This document shows positions 23,066 through 34,344 of a DNA stretch of 64,000 bases, in pieces. Position 1 is the first letter of the stretch; every line of letters begins with the position of its first letter. The position numbers were made by a program, and so were the translations under genes. The notes beneath the pieces are model-generated. The model ran no database searches and was not told the DNA's origin. It worked only from the letters and a program-made list of their open reading frames with translations. The stretch is taken from NCBI GenBank assembly GCA_033032175.1, contig CM065321.1, positions 2,812,501 through 2,876,500 of the forward strand, in the 5' to 3' direction. The DNA is from Saturnia japonica. Taxonomy: Eukaryota > Arthropoda > Insecta > Lepidoptera > Saturniidae.

Positions 23066-23760
23066 TTCTCAAGAATGGCCTAACTAAGGTTAACGAAACT
23101 TTATCTATGTACGTGTAACGTTCAAAGTCAATAGATTTTTGTGGCATCGGAATAAGGAAAATCATTGCTTCTGTAAGTGGCTGTCTCTATTAGATGTCTC
23201 AGCGCTTTTCGCGAAGCCTGTCAGTACACCTCGAGTGGGAAATTTCCGCGTCGATGATTTATTACGAAACCGGGCAAAGTTGACTCGCAGTTTTGTTCTA
23301 GCGTGAAATTTTATCTGGAGTACTTTAAAATTTTAAACTTAGACCATTCATTATTAAAAATTCCTCAGTTCGTTGGCTTTATCGGCAGAGCCTTTGTCTA
23401 TCGTATTGAAAAAATGTCATGTTTATTTTTAGTAAAAATTTAAGGGTAGACAAATTGTGCTTTTGGATTCCACGCATTTCTTTTTATCCACATTGTAAGA
23501 AACAATTTTCTAGTATCACTTTCAAGAAATACTCTTCTTATTTTAAATATTTGTGCGGTCGATATTCCCTTGGTGTCTTGAAAAAAGAAATTGTATAAAA
23601 CTCAACAACTGTCTGTCTGTTTATTTATCTATCTATGTATTTTATCTGGTCAAGTTATAGGGTGTGTCTTGTTCATTATGTATAGTACTAAATAAGCATG
23701 TGATGATAATTGCGAATCAGTTCAGAATCAGTAAACTCTAAGAGATATATCAAAATAATG
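23066..23760. other. Unassigned AT-rich sequence
   Basis: No gene or repeat recognised. CTGTCTGTCTG near 23612 is a short simple repeat. Confidence 0.45.
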
Positions 23761-25631
23761 TAAGGTGCATTCGGCTAATTCCGAAATTCGGGATATTCCG
23801 ATAATTACTAATTTCTACTAAACGCAGCAATATTTTATGCTCTTGTAACATTTACCGGGTACCCATCTTAATACGCTATCCTGTTTTAGTTGACTCAGGT
23901 TGTCCCGAGCGAGCAATCGTACATAACGCAAGATTTTTATGAAACAGTGATTTTTCCCGCGTTTTTTGGGTTATCAGAATTACCCGAACAGCCATATTTA
24001 AGAACTTTGGTAAGTTATATATCTGATAATTTTTTAATCCAATAGATTATCGTTTTAGTGCACTACTGACTAGGTATAGAACACTCTAACTCATCATTTT
24101 CTCCTTTTTTCAGAATTACCCGACCCGGGGAATTCCGAAACATAAACAATTCGGATTTATCCGATCTTAATTTTCTATAGAAATAATCAGTGGTTCTCAA
24201 TGTTTCATTTCTTATTTATGGGAATGGTTGAATTTGTGTTCCAATTAGTATAGTATCTCAATATACACTAAACTATTTCAAATTTACGTTTCAGTTTCTT
24301 AGGCACACTATAAAAAGTGCTGACAACATACATAACTAATCGGAACTCTTTCTGCCTATATAGTCTTCTTAAAGAAAAAACATTTATGCCGGAATTTGTG
24401 TTCTAAGCCAGCAACACAAAATTAGGTACTTTTAAATACTCCTAACAGTTATATATGTATACATATTAATTATACAATGCTAATAAAAAAAATGGTTTCA
24501 GAAACATGCCAAATAAATATACTAAAAAGAAAATACCCAAATATACACAAAAAGATATAATAAATGCTGTTAAAGAAATTAAAAACGATAGATTGTCCAT
24601 TTATGCTGCAGCAAAAAAGTACGGAATACCTTCAACAACTCTTTATGACAGGGTCAAGAAAACATATAGAACAAATGTTGAAGTAGAAAATAGATTGGCC
24701 GACTCTATCAAAGCTATGGAAAAATGGGGATTTGGTCTTTCAAGAGAAGAAGTGTTAAATCTAGTCGCGCAGTTTGTAAAAGTCAATAACATAAATACAC
24801 TATTTACGAATAATAAACCGGGAAAAGACTGGTTTATAAATTTTCGTAAAAGGCACAGACTTTCTATTAAGAAACCTCAGCCGGTTGAGTATGTACGGAA
24901 AAAATGACCGATCCTTTTGTAATTTCTGAATATTTCCAACTACTAGAAGATACATTGACTGATTTGAATTTATTTAAAAAGCCACATTTAATTTGGAATA
25001 TGGATGAAACATCTTTGTCTCTTGACCCAACAAAGACAAAAGTTGTTGTCGCTGTTAATAAACCATGTTCCAGGACAACATGTAAAATATCACTGTACTG
25101 ACTGTAAATTTTATTTCCTCATTTTATATAAAACTGTATTATTTGTCGATTATACTTTTATTGCAAATGTCTTTTGTTGTTTGTACAATTACTTACCTAC
25201 TAAAAGTTTGAGAAACATAGATTATTTGTCGGGTAATTCCGTAATAAAATATCAATTTTATATGCTTTGGCTACTTAGAGGTCAGTATCGAGAAACATAT
25301 TTTGCGAGGGTATATCTGAACGGAAACGAAATATGTACCCAATGCCGTAACTAAATAAAACCCACTTTTTAATGTCATGCGGAATTGCCCGAACATACTC
25401 CGGAATTGTACTGACACGGAGAAAAAATAATCCGAATTTTAAATATTTTTATTAACTAAGTCTTATGATATTTATTTAATTTTTTTAAATAAAACCGTAG
25501 ACTATACATTGAAGTAGACAAAATAATCTAAGTGATAAAGTTAACTCCACCTACTCTGGAATAACTAATGAAAATAGAAATATCACTATAACTCTTCAAA
25601 AATCCTTTCGTAATTACCCGAATGCACCTTA
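23761..25631 (+). mobile_element. pogo-like DNA transposon (Tc1/mariner superfamily)
   Basis: Terminal inverted repeats AGGTGCATTCGGCTAATT (from 23763) and, read inward from the right end, AGGTGCATTCGGGTAATT (to 25629) are each bordered by TA (23761-23762 and 25630-25631). The 1867-bp element encodes the N-terminal half of a pogo-type transposase (24506-25101). The motif CGGAATTACCCGA, part of the terminal repeat, recurs inside at about 23975, 24111, 25228 and 25380. Insertion at TA and a psq-type HTH transposase fit the pogo/Tigger group. The autonomous function is lost because the catalytic core is incomplete. Confidence 0.85.
24506..25101 (+). pseudogene. pogo-like transposase, frameshifted and truncated
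   Basis: The ATG at 24506 opens a 133-codon frame: psq-type HTH (KYTQKDIINAVKEI...GIPSTTLYDRVK), then a CENP-B-like DNA-binding HTH (GFGLSREEVLNLVAQF ... KDWFINFRKRH). It ends at TGA 24905-24907 just after an A6 run. One more A would fuse it to the next frame (24904-25101): MTDPFVISEYFQLLE then LIWNMDETSLSLDP, the start of the DDE catalytic domain with its first Asp (N-M-D-E-T). The reading stops soon after NKPCSRTT and the second and third acidic residues are missing. A strong splice-donor-like GTAAGT (24010-24015) and TTTCAG (24496-24501) just before the ATG hint at a 5' intron (inference). Confidence 0.8.
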
Positions 25632-25644
25632 CTACATAATTCTG

Positions 25645-25843
25645 GACTTTGAAAATACCTACAAAAAAGCCAACAGGGATAACATATATCTATCTTCTAT
25701 TGGTCAGTCAAAATAAGCAGTTTTGTCACTAAAATAACAAGCGCGCGCCGCCGTGGGTGAGGAGCGAGGCCAGTATGATTCACGCGTGTGCTTGGCCGCG
25801 TTCATTCTGTAGTACACGCGAGCGAAGCCGCGGGTACAACTAG
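25645..25843 (+). repeat. Degenerate Helitron-like family C copy
   Basis: Ends GAAGCCGCGGGTACAACTAG followed by T, like the CTAG end of family C. ATATCTATCTTCTATTGG and AGCAGTTTTGTC correspond loosely to its inner parts. The 5' half is missing and the rest is diverged. Confidence 0.4.
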
Positions 25844-26694
25844 TACAATTTAAAGACACGGATCATGAATATGTCCTTAATTGTTTTTATCTATTTCTCT
25901 GTTTGTATGTCCGAATTTAACTCAAAAATGACTTGACCGATTCCTATGAATTATTTAGAGCGGAAGGTTATGTCATTGGTCGATCGATAGGCCATAAGAA
26001 TTTTTAATACTTAACATTTTAGAAATCTTAAAAAAAAATCATCAATTGACATTTTTAGACGTAAAACATGTCATTTCATATTTGATAGACTTTACAAATC
26101 ATAAAAAATGTTGTTCTCTACCGATTTTGATGATTTTTTTACACGTTTTTTGTTATTTCTCAATTATTAGATTACATAGATGAATTGTCAACAATATAAG
26201 TAAAAATAAAAATATAAAAATAACAAAGTAATAAAAATAATTACTGTAATAATTATATTACACTATTAACTAGAGTGTGATAATAAACTAGCTTTGCTTA
26301 GCTTAAAATGTTGACAAAACAAATAAGATTCTGGGCTATTGGCTGGTACCTTTACCAGCCCGATAGCTTCCCCGCCTAGTGACAGAGATCCGCAAGACAG
26401 CTACAAAAAAGAAACATTCAAGCCCACGAATAACTACTGACCTTCTAACATATGCGCAGCCTATAAACTTATAGTAAGGACATAAAACGAGTTCTACAAG
26501 TTGCTCGGCACTCGGTCGATACATTTTACTAGACCATGCCGTAACAAAATGTTTTTCTGCCCATAATAAGCAAGTTGTTCTGAATACATGCGGCCGTAAA
26601 GGGTCCTTTGTTTATAACGTCTACATTTACCTTTATAATTCAAACATGTATATTTTATTTATGTATTTTAGTTTTGGAAAACTTGTAGTCTCGC
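25844..26694. other. Unassigned sequence
   Basis: 25860-26110 contains TTTAACTCAAAAATGACTTG and similar text that resembles parts of other dispersed repeats (compare 55130), but boundaries are unclear. The 62-codon frame at 26336-26524 has no recognised domain. Confidence 0.35.
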
Positions 26695-26945
26695 TATGAA
26701 GCATTTATCGCTCAGTGTTAGGCTGTACGGATACTACGTCGACCGACGTAAGTTCGAAACCCTGCAATGAGCTTGAGTCTTTGGTGAAGACAATATAGTT
26801 GATGGCTGTAAGTTATTTTCTAATGCCCGCCTGGCTAGCTACCACCTTCAATATATATATATATATATATCATACAGCGTGGATTAGAAAGGCGACCGTA
26901 GTATGGAGCGGACGTGTACTGGTGAGGTGATGATGATCTGATATA
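26695..26945 (+). repeat. tRNA-derived SINE, copy 2
   Basis: Box-B-like AAGTTCGAAACCC at about 26750, and TCTAATGCCCGCCTGGCTA at about 26820, shared with the SINE at 2297. An AT dinucleotide tract (26849-26870) lies inside. The 3' end differs from copy 1. Confidence 0.45.
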
Positions 26946-27976
26946 GATCTAGACATTCTAGACAATACAGTGGGCATAAACCTAAAACCTAATAACGATT
27001 TTAAAAAGGACTAATACAGTTACAAAAAAAAAACAATTAATGTAGTAGCTAAATTAAAGTCTTATTCTGTACTAATATTAAAAAGTTTGTAGGAGGTAAT
27101 AAGTTTTTCTTGTTTTATAAAAAAAAAAAATTTTTTTGTTAATTTTCTATGATGAATCAAAGAAAAATGATTTACTATCAAAAAATTTCACTAGTAAGTT
27201 TAGGTAGTCGAAGTACTTAACAGAGTACATTTAATTTTTATTTGGTCATAATAATGAGTACGTCACCTGACCTCTGTTTTAATAAGAAGCTTGAATGTTG
27301 TAATTTAATTGCAGACTCCATAATCACGAGCTCCATGTCAGTCTGTCCCGAAACTATTCGGGTCACATTGAGTAGGTCTAGTACTTTCTACAACACTCAT
27401 TAGACCCAACAGTTTTAGATAAGTACATTTAACGAATAGTGAACTTGTTCAAGAAGTCTCTAGTTACAGTCATCTGAAAGGTCAGACAAACTATGAAGAA
27501 TAATGATATAAATTACATTAATAATATCATTGATGGAGAAATAAAAATAAAATAATAATACATGTAACTTAAATTACAAATACTACAGAAGAAATATTAC
27601 AACATACATCGTGGGCTAGCATGAAAGATATTTTTAAAGTTAACTTACATCTAGTAGAAAACAATACAAAATTATCAAGGAAGAATGCAAATTACAAGTT
27701 TTCACAGACAGAAATAGATTCACAGAAAAGAAAAGTAAATTATTAACAAAGATAACCTTAAAAATCAATAAAAATAAAAACAGGGAAGTTTCTGCTTATA
27801 CTAAAGCTCAAAGAAGTATTAGGTTTAAATAAAACAATGTTGTCAACTGGAGAATTTTAATGCTTGCTCGCTTGGATTATAAATGGTGGTACATATTTAA
27901 AGTTTTGGTTCTATTATTGTATGCCAATTATATTATAAGTAAAGACGAGTAAAGTGTAAAGCAATTTTTATTCTCA
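26946..27976. other. Unassigned AT-rich sequence
   Basis: Very AT-rich, with A-runs. No gene or repeat recognised. Confidence 0.45.
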
Positions 27977-28165
27977 CAATCAGCATAGATAGATTTAGAT
28001 AAAACAGTTGCTTAGCAATTACATTCATATGGCCAGTTATATAGTTGTAATGAGGTTATAAGCAGATCGAAAAACAATCAGCATAGATATATTTAGATAA
28101 AGCAGTTGCTTAGCAATTACATTCATATGGCCAGTTACATAGTTGTAATGAGGTTCTAAGCCGTT
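27977..28165. repeat. Tandem duplication, 98-bp unit, two copies
   Basis: Both copies start CAATCAGCATAGATA (27977 and 28075) and contain TTGCTTAGCAATTACATTC and GTTGTAATGAGGTT. They differ at few positions (AAAACAG/AAAGCAG, GTTATATAG/GTTACATAG, GGTTATAAG/GGTTCTAAG). Each copy holds a small palindrome TTGCTTAGCAA. Confidence 0.9.
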
Positions 28166-29303
28166 CTAATATATTTTCGCCTTTTATAATATCATTGATG
28201 TAGGCATACATAACTGAATTTTTGACAAGAGTTCTTGACAGTCTACAATTCCATTTACTAAATTACTCAAATAAGTTAGATCAGTTATTTTATAGCATTC
28301 CTAAAGTGGCAAATAATGAAAATGCTTATATCGCTCTATTAAATAATCAATTAAGTAGTAAGAAGTGCTAAACTTTAGATATAGAAGTAAAAAAAGCCAG
28401 TATTTTTTTAATAGTAATCACTGATGGTAAGCAAAGAATAATCCAAAAACAATGCCAACTACCAAGACATTTGCAAGCAGTCAACGACCTGCAAGAATCT
28501 CATAATCTAGATATGCACAGGATGCACAGGTTGATCCCGAAACGCAATAAAAGAAAAGAAAGTCACTGCGCTGAGTCTATAAACATACGCATGGTGGTCA
28601 CAGCCTAGTAAGGTACAAATACTTACCAGAAGTTTGATTATTATATATACACCGGCTCATCCTGGAATTTGACACCCATAAACGTGACACTATGCCAGTT
28701 ATTACATCTTGTTTAAGGTGGTCACGGTCCAGTCGGATGCAACTGTCGTGTACCAGCAAATTTTCTTTCATCAAGTAGCTATAATACGGAATAATATAAT
28801 GTACTGAATTTTCAATTGAGTTCCATACAAACGTGAATATTCCGTGTTTATATATGACGTAGTTTAATTATACACATTATTTAACACTAGAGTGGGCCGA
28901 TAATGAAACATTGTTCGCGTCACGTGCAACGCTTTTGATAATTTGCAAACATGTCAAATATAAATTCGTATGCTGATAACAATATGAAAATTTATGTGTT
29001 GATTCATTACCGTTACAATCAGGCAGATTGGTTCGGCTGGTACGTCATACAACTTTTGGATGTGCGTGAAGGTGTGATGGATGAGTTGGTCACGATTATT
29101 ATCATTATAGAGCTTGCAATTGTTTGTAATTCAAACGGATTTGTAAGGTTTGATAAGCATTCTAGTTGGGCTATAAACTCAATTCAAAGAACTAAAGGAA
29201 TTACCTACTAATAAATTATTTTTCTCTTAAATATATTGATGGCATGTTCATTTTGGATTTTTGGATAGTTTATCAAACGATACTGTCCTAGTGTAATTGT
29301 ATT
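28166..29303. other. Unassigned sequence with one small open frame
   Basis: The 86-codon frame at 28951-29211 starts with an ATG in a plausible context (AACATG). It has no recognised domain or repeat homologue in the window. I do not call it a gene. Confidence 0.35.
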
Positions 29304-29400
29304 AGTATCGATTGTTTTGTAAAAGATACCTATCGATTAATCGATATACTGTTTGTTTAAACACTTTAACGCGCAAACGATAAATCGATAAATCGATAAA
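29304..29400. promoter_or_regulatory. Cluster of CGATA / TATCGAT motifs
   Basis: Within 97 bp are AGTATCGATTG, CCTATCGATTAATCGATATAC and AACGATAAATCGATAAATCGATAAA, i.e. at least six CGAT cores, several of them CGATA. In Drosophila, TATCGATA is bound by DREF and clustered CGATA by BEAF-32 (established knowledge). A regulatory role here is inference, since no promoter or gene is evident nearby. Confidence 0.3.
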
Positions 29401-29665
29401 GTATAATTATTTTTTTCTGTCAACAAAACCAATCTTGGCTTTTATGGCAATTAGAGTTACAGTAATCGGCTATATTTTAAAATGCTATATATAAGGTGTT
29501 GTATATCACCTATAATCACGATGAGTTAGATAATTTTATTAATACAGGCCCTTCCAGGTATATCAATTTTATTAAATACCTCCTAGCCAATTCTGATTAC
29601 AGTGACCGAATTCTATGTAAGAGGTGTTTGGCTCGTAAATGACTACCGTTTTCTATAGCGATAAT

Positions 29666-30161
29666 ATATACTACAGAATGTCCGCGCGAATCTTGCTCCC
29701 CGGCTAACGGCTGTTTTAAAGTCAAAAATACTTATTGTGGATGTTCCTTAGAAGATACATGTATACTCTGTCAGACATTTTTGTAGGTCTTTTTAATGCC
29801 TATAATTATGTAGTACATTAATTTGCTATATCTCTTATGGTTTACTCAGCATAAACCATTTAAGTGTCCGAATTGATTCACCATGACCAGTTTTTTTTTA
29901 TTTGTGCGGAACCTTAATACTTTTTCTAAAATAAAAGTAACATAAGTTATTCCTATATCATCCCTGTCTATCAGTGAAAGTCCCGTCAAAATCGGTCCAA
30001 CCGTTTCGGAGATTACCCGGAAGAAACAGACAGATAGACAAAGAAAATTTTTAAAAATGGGCTGTTTGTTATAGGTATCGTATATACCTTTATATGCATT
30101 TAGTAAAAAACTGTTATTTTGACATTACAAACAGACACTTCAATTTTATTAATTGTATAGA
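29666..30161 (-). mobile_element. Non-autonomous Helitron-like element, family C copy 2
   Basis: The minus strand begins TCTATACAATTAATAAAATTG right after A and shows the usual family C body (CCGTTTCGGAGATTACCCGG on the plus strand). The CTAG end is lost: the plus-strand left edge starts inside, at ATACTACAGAATGTCCGCG. Confidence 0.55.
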
Positions 30162-31179
30162 TTGATATAGGTGTTAAACGCGTTTGTTCAAATTTTTGAA
30201 AAACATTTCTATTTAGTACAATCTTTAGACTTATACGATATCATAACGAATAAACTCATGCTTCAAATTTTATCTCTCTCCTATGAGGTAATTAATTATA
30301 ATTGTTCAAACCACAATTAAAATATTATTTTAATTGTTGAATAATTTTGTGGTAGAACGAACGTGTTCTCCTAACCGAGTTTGTTTTTTATACGAACTGA
30401 ACTGATTGCTGTGTTTTTTTGGTTTTTATTTGTTATAGCCTCTGGACACATGTAATTTAAGCCTTTATGTTCAAACATGGCTTTAATAAGATTGCAGCTC
30501 CATTATTAAAACTGTCCAGAGAACTTTTTTTAATAAATCTATGATATTTAAATCATTAACCTTTCTCTACATTCCTAGAAGGTACAAGCAGCAACCGCAA
30601 GTATATACTTACTGAGCTTTCTAAAGAAAAGGAAAAAAGTCTTTTCATGTCATTAGCTTTATTTTTCCAGCGTATATGGTTAGCCAGGTGATAGGAATTG
30701 ACAATTGTGGTCAACTGAATTGCGGCCACCATAAACAAAGTGTAACACTCGTTTCGGTGGCATGCTTAGGTGTGTCGCGTTCCGAGATCAGCTAGAAAAT
30801 ATCTAGTATAGTCTAGTATAGCATTCCAACTGCCGAGATGCTTACAAGATGGCATGCCAGCCCTTCGATTGACTGTCAATATTTCGGTGGCTGTCGTATA
30901 GTATAAAAAAAAATCTGTATTGAATATCTAAAAATAAATTGTTTTAGAAAAATAAACATAATTTCAGTTGTGTTCTCATTGAATTCAAAGTGAGCGTGTT
31001 GTCTCGAGACAAATCATTGGCCAAATAAAACATACCATACGTTCAGTATGTTGGTCGGAATCGGAAGTGTACATTTAACAAGCGACATGGATTGTTTGTT
31101 CAAGTCCTTGCCGTTGTTAGCTTTAGTGTACCGGTTTGTTTTCCTCTTTGTTTCTAATTTTATTGAATACTACATCATA
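30162..31179. other. Unassigned sequence
   Basis: The short minus-strand frame at 30556-30738 has no recognised domain. 30770-30900 includes AGTATAGTCTAGTATAG, a local repeat. Nothing further can be supported. Confidence 0.4.
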
Positions 31180-31440
31180 ACTGCCTCATTAGTCTAGTCA
31201 AGATCCTAGGTTCGATTCCCAGGTTGAACAAAGTATTATTGCGGTTTTCTATAAAATTCTAATTAGCAGCTCGGATTTTGGCTTTGTGCCCGATTAATGT
31301 TAATAGGTTCGCCCCCTATTACATGGGACCTAAAACATGCCCGGCGAACTGTGGATATACATTAGTACACCTCTGCCTATCCCTACGGGGAATACAGACG
31401 TGATGACATGTATGCAAATCATAAGTGAAGGCCGAATAAG
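31180..31440 (+). repeat. tRNA-derived lepidopteran SINE
   Basis: Box-B-like TAGGTTCGATTCCCAGG (31208-31224) is followed by TTTGGCTTTGTGCCCG, TTACATGGGACC and ACACCTCTGCCTATCCC TACGGGG. I recognise this order as a widespread lepidopteran SINE (HaSE/Bm-like, from memory). The tRNA head is partial at its 5' side. Confidence 0.6.
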
Positions 31441-32695
31441 GTAGACAAAATTGCGTCTGTCAGAAGCCTATCGAATCGATCTTTTTTGTAAGTAGTTTGC
31501 TATTTGATATAGTTTCCAGAATTATGTAATGATAATAGTGGATTATCAGGTATATTGAATACTATGAATTTTATCAATTAATTAAAAATAAAAACCATTA
31601 TTTCAATGTTTATTTATTTATTTATTAAAGAAACGCCAACAGCGCGCATATTATACTTTTTCAATTACCATTTTTACAATTAATTCTAAGTCGAATACAG
31701 ATATGCGAATCTATTATAGGCGCCCACTACATTGACAAAAGAAAAAAATCGCAAATGTTTAAAATTTTATTATTATATATATTAAACTGAGGCAAACCGC
31801 GACAAAAACGAAATGGCAACAATATTTTGACATTACTGACTATCAATTTACTCCGTAGGACTAAAAAAGACGTACTAGTGTATTGTTGCAAATGGATTTT
31901 CTGCTAGTTTGATAGTCTAACACCTAAATTCATTTCGTTGGCTTAAAAACTCATCACTGGTTTGCCGCCGGCTATGTCTTCGTCGAGTTTGTTTGGATAT
32001 CGTTACTAGTACGTCTAATGACACTTTTTGGTGTTCTCTGCTAACAAATGAACGCAAAAAATATACGTTAGACTATTCAACCCCTAAGTGCTATGTCCGT
32101 TAGTGGTTTATCGTTACAAGAAAATTCTGTAATAGTTTTTTGTTAAATACTTTTTTAAGTGATACTTCTTTAGGGGGCGGTATGAAAAATATGAGAGTGA
32201 ATTTTCACATTGTAATAAAAAGTCTACACTTATGAAGTTGCTTGCATATTATGGTGAAGATAGTTAAACTAGAAGATATTTTTTAACCGACACAAAAAGA
32301 GGAATGTTGTAAGTTTTTCATTTATCTGTATGTCTATCTGTAGCGTAGTAGTTCACAAACGGCTGAACCTATTTTGATCTAGTTGCCTTTTGTTTGAAAA
32401 ATGACTTAATCGAGAGTGTTCTTAGAAAGAAAATCTGTTCCGATTATCAGTTCTTATCTAGTTCATAAGTAAATGTGAGCTTCTTCCACGGGTCTGAAAA
32501 CCTTGATCTGATGCTGCAGCGTCATCTAGAATATGTAGGATACCTAACTCCTAACCAACTTACAGCAGATATATCGTATTTTGGGCTCACTGAAATGGTT
32601 TCAATGAATGGGTTACTGAGATAGTGGGTTTATTGAATTTTCAATTTACCTTGTTGAAATGATGTTTCAAAGTAATATATAAGTCTATACTATCA
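31441..32695. other. Unassigned AT-rich sequence
   Basis: An ATTT simple repeat occurs at 31608-31626. No gene and no repeat class recognised. Confidence 0.4.
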
Positions 32696-33530
32696 CTTAT
32701 ACTATATTAATACTATAAAGCTCAAAAGGTTGTTTGTTTGTCTGAACGTGCTAATCTCTGAAACTACCACTCAGTTTTGCAAAAATATTTTTTCATTTTA
32801 TACATACACTAGTTGATCCGCGCAACTTCGTCTGCGTCACATAATACAACTATAGGGTGCCGCCCGCCTGTAACATCATTCCGCATTATAAAATGGCGCG
32901 TGCGGTCTTGCTCATAATTTTTCTGCGGAGTTATTTTAAAATTTGGATATCCCCTAAGGTATTTATTGAAATCAATTGATGTAAAAAGGCTATTTTATTT
33001 AAAATTAAATACTAGTGATGAATAACGTATTTATTTCGATAAAGATTTCGTAAATAATATTTTAAAACAAATTTTATTATCATAAAAAAGGTTATATTGA
33101 GTATACCCTATAAAATAGACATATACTATCGCTGACTATTTTTAGAACTTTTTAAGAGAAACAATTCCGTCACACATGATTTTTGCGTAACTTTAACCAT
33201 TTACGCAGCGCACGCAATAGAAGCTCTGAAAAGGAATAAATTTTGCCCGTTTTTGCAACATTTTTCATTGATGCTCCGCTCCTATTGGTCGCAGCGTGAT
33301 GTTATATAGCCTATAGTCTACCTAGATAAATGGGCTATGCAACGCTAAAATATTTTTTCCATTCGAATCTTCCTTCCTGATATTAACGCGTTCAACCCAA
33401 CAAGCAAACAAAGTCTTCAGCTTTATCATATTTGTATAAATTTATCGAGGAAAGTTATTGGGTGTATAACTTCATCCTATGTCTCTATGGACCGAAGGAA
33501 AAATTATGAACGTTAAGAAATCCGGCAAGT
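32696..33530 (+). mobile_element. Helitron-like family D copy 3, interrupted by copy 2
   Basis: 32696-32808 matches the first 110 bp of family D (TATTAATACTATAAAGCTC, TTGTTTGTTTGTCTGAACG). After the inverse copy at 32809-33437, the family D sequence appears to resume with TTTATCGAGGAAAGTTATTGG, which matches TTTATCGAGAAAAGCTATAAG at the corresponding point of the copy at 21061. The 3' part is lost. Confidence 0.5.
32809..33437 (-). mobile_element. Non-autonomous Helitron-like element, family D copy 2
   Basis: On the plus strand it starts CTAGTTGATCCGCGCAACTT, preceded by A, the inverse of the CTAG end of family D. It runs through CATTGATGCTCCGCTCCTAT to AGTCTTCAGCTTTATCATA. The 5' TC end has decayed. 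It sits inside another family D copy. Confidence 0.6.
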
Positions 33531-33642
33531 TGTAGGCAAGCTGTAGGCAAGTAAGGAGCAAGGAAGTAAGAACAATGGTACCACACTGGTGCGTTGCTTC
33601 GCACAGCTACTCTAGATATAAATTACAAAAGTTTCAAAATTC

Positions 33643-33690
33643 ATATACAGAGAGAGAGAGAGAGAGGGGTAGACTTTTAAAGAGAGATAG
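33643..33690. repeat. (GA)n microsatellite
   Basis: AG repeat of about 18 nt followed by degenerate purine-rich repeats. Low complexity only. Confidence 0.8.
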
Positions 33691-33717
33691 AGAAATTTCT
33701 TTGGTGGTTTCTCTCTA

Positions 33718-33930
33718 CTTGGGGCAGTCCGACTGGTGGTATACGTCCACCCTACAGAAGAACACAACCAAATAACCTGGTGTTGTGTTCCTGCGATGAG
33801 TAAGGGTTCCAGAGCTCCTTGGTTCATAGTTGGCAACGTGCTAGTAATACTTATGCTATTACAAGCGTCCGTGAGCTACGGTAGCCAGTTACTATCAGGT
33901 GGATCGTCTTCTTGTTTGTCTCCTTTGTAG
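33718..33930 (-). repeat. SINE-like dispersed repeat F, copy 2
   Basis: Reverse of the copy at 3068: CTTGGGGCAGTCCGACTGG, TTGTGTTCCTGCGATGAG, CCAGAGCTCCTTGG and GAGCTACGGTAGCCAGTTAC appear in inverse order. The overlapping short frames are chance frames of the repeat. Confidence 0.6.
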
Positions 33931-34344
33931 TATTTAAAAATATCATAATATATAGAGACATTCACATGCTATATATAATGCTTATGTAGTGATAGGGTTT
34001 CATTCATTTTAACTTTGATATTCTTAGTTATGGTTCAGTTCTCGCGTAAACCGGCGTGTAGGGGAAAACTTAATAATGTCGTTTTATAGCGAGGTATTTT
34101 CTCACATAAAACATTTTAATGTCAACCGCGTGACATTAAACACTTGGCTTAACTGTCACATATGGACTGTATTGTATAATTACAAAAGTCGTTACTTATC
34201 AACCTTGGAGCTTTTTGCGAGATCTTGAGGTGACAGGTTGTGGTTTTTATTTTTGATTCAATAACTTGTAGAAGAACTATTGCAAAGGGAGGATCCTCCG
34301 ACCAGACGGGTGTTATGTCTGGCGGGCAGCTGCCCAACGGTTGT

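Noticed and set aside
28951..29211. 86-codon frame with good start context
   Set aside because: Unrecognised, single exon, no supporting signals; left as unassigned.
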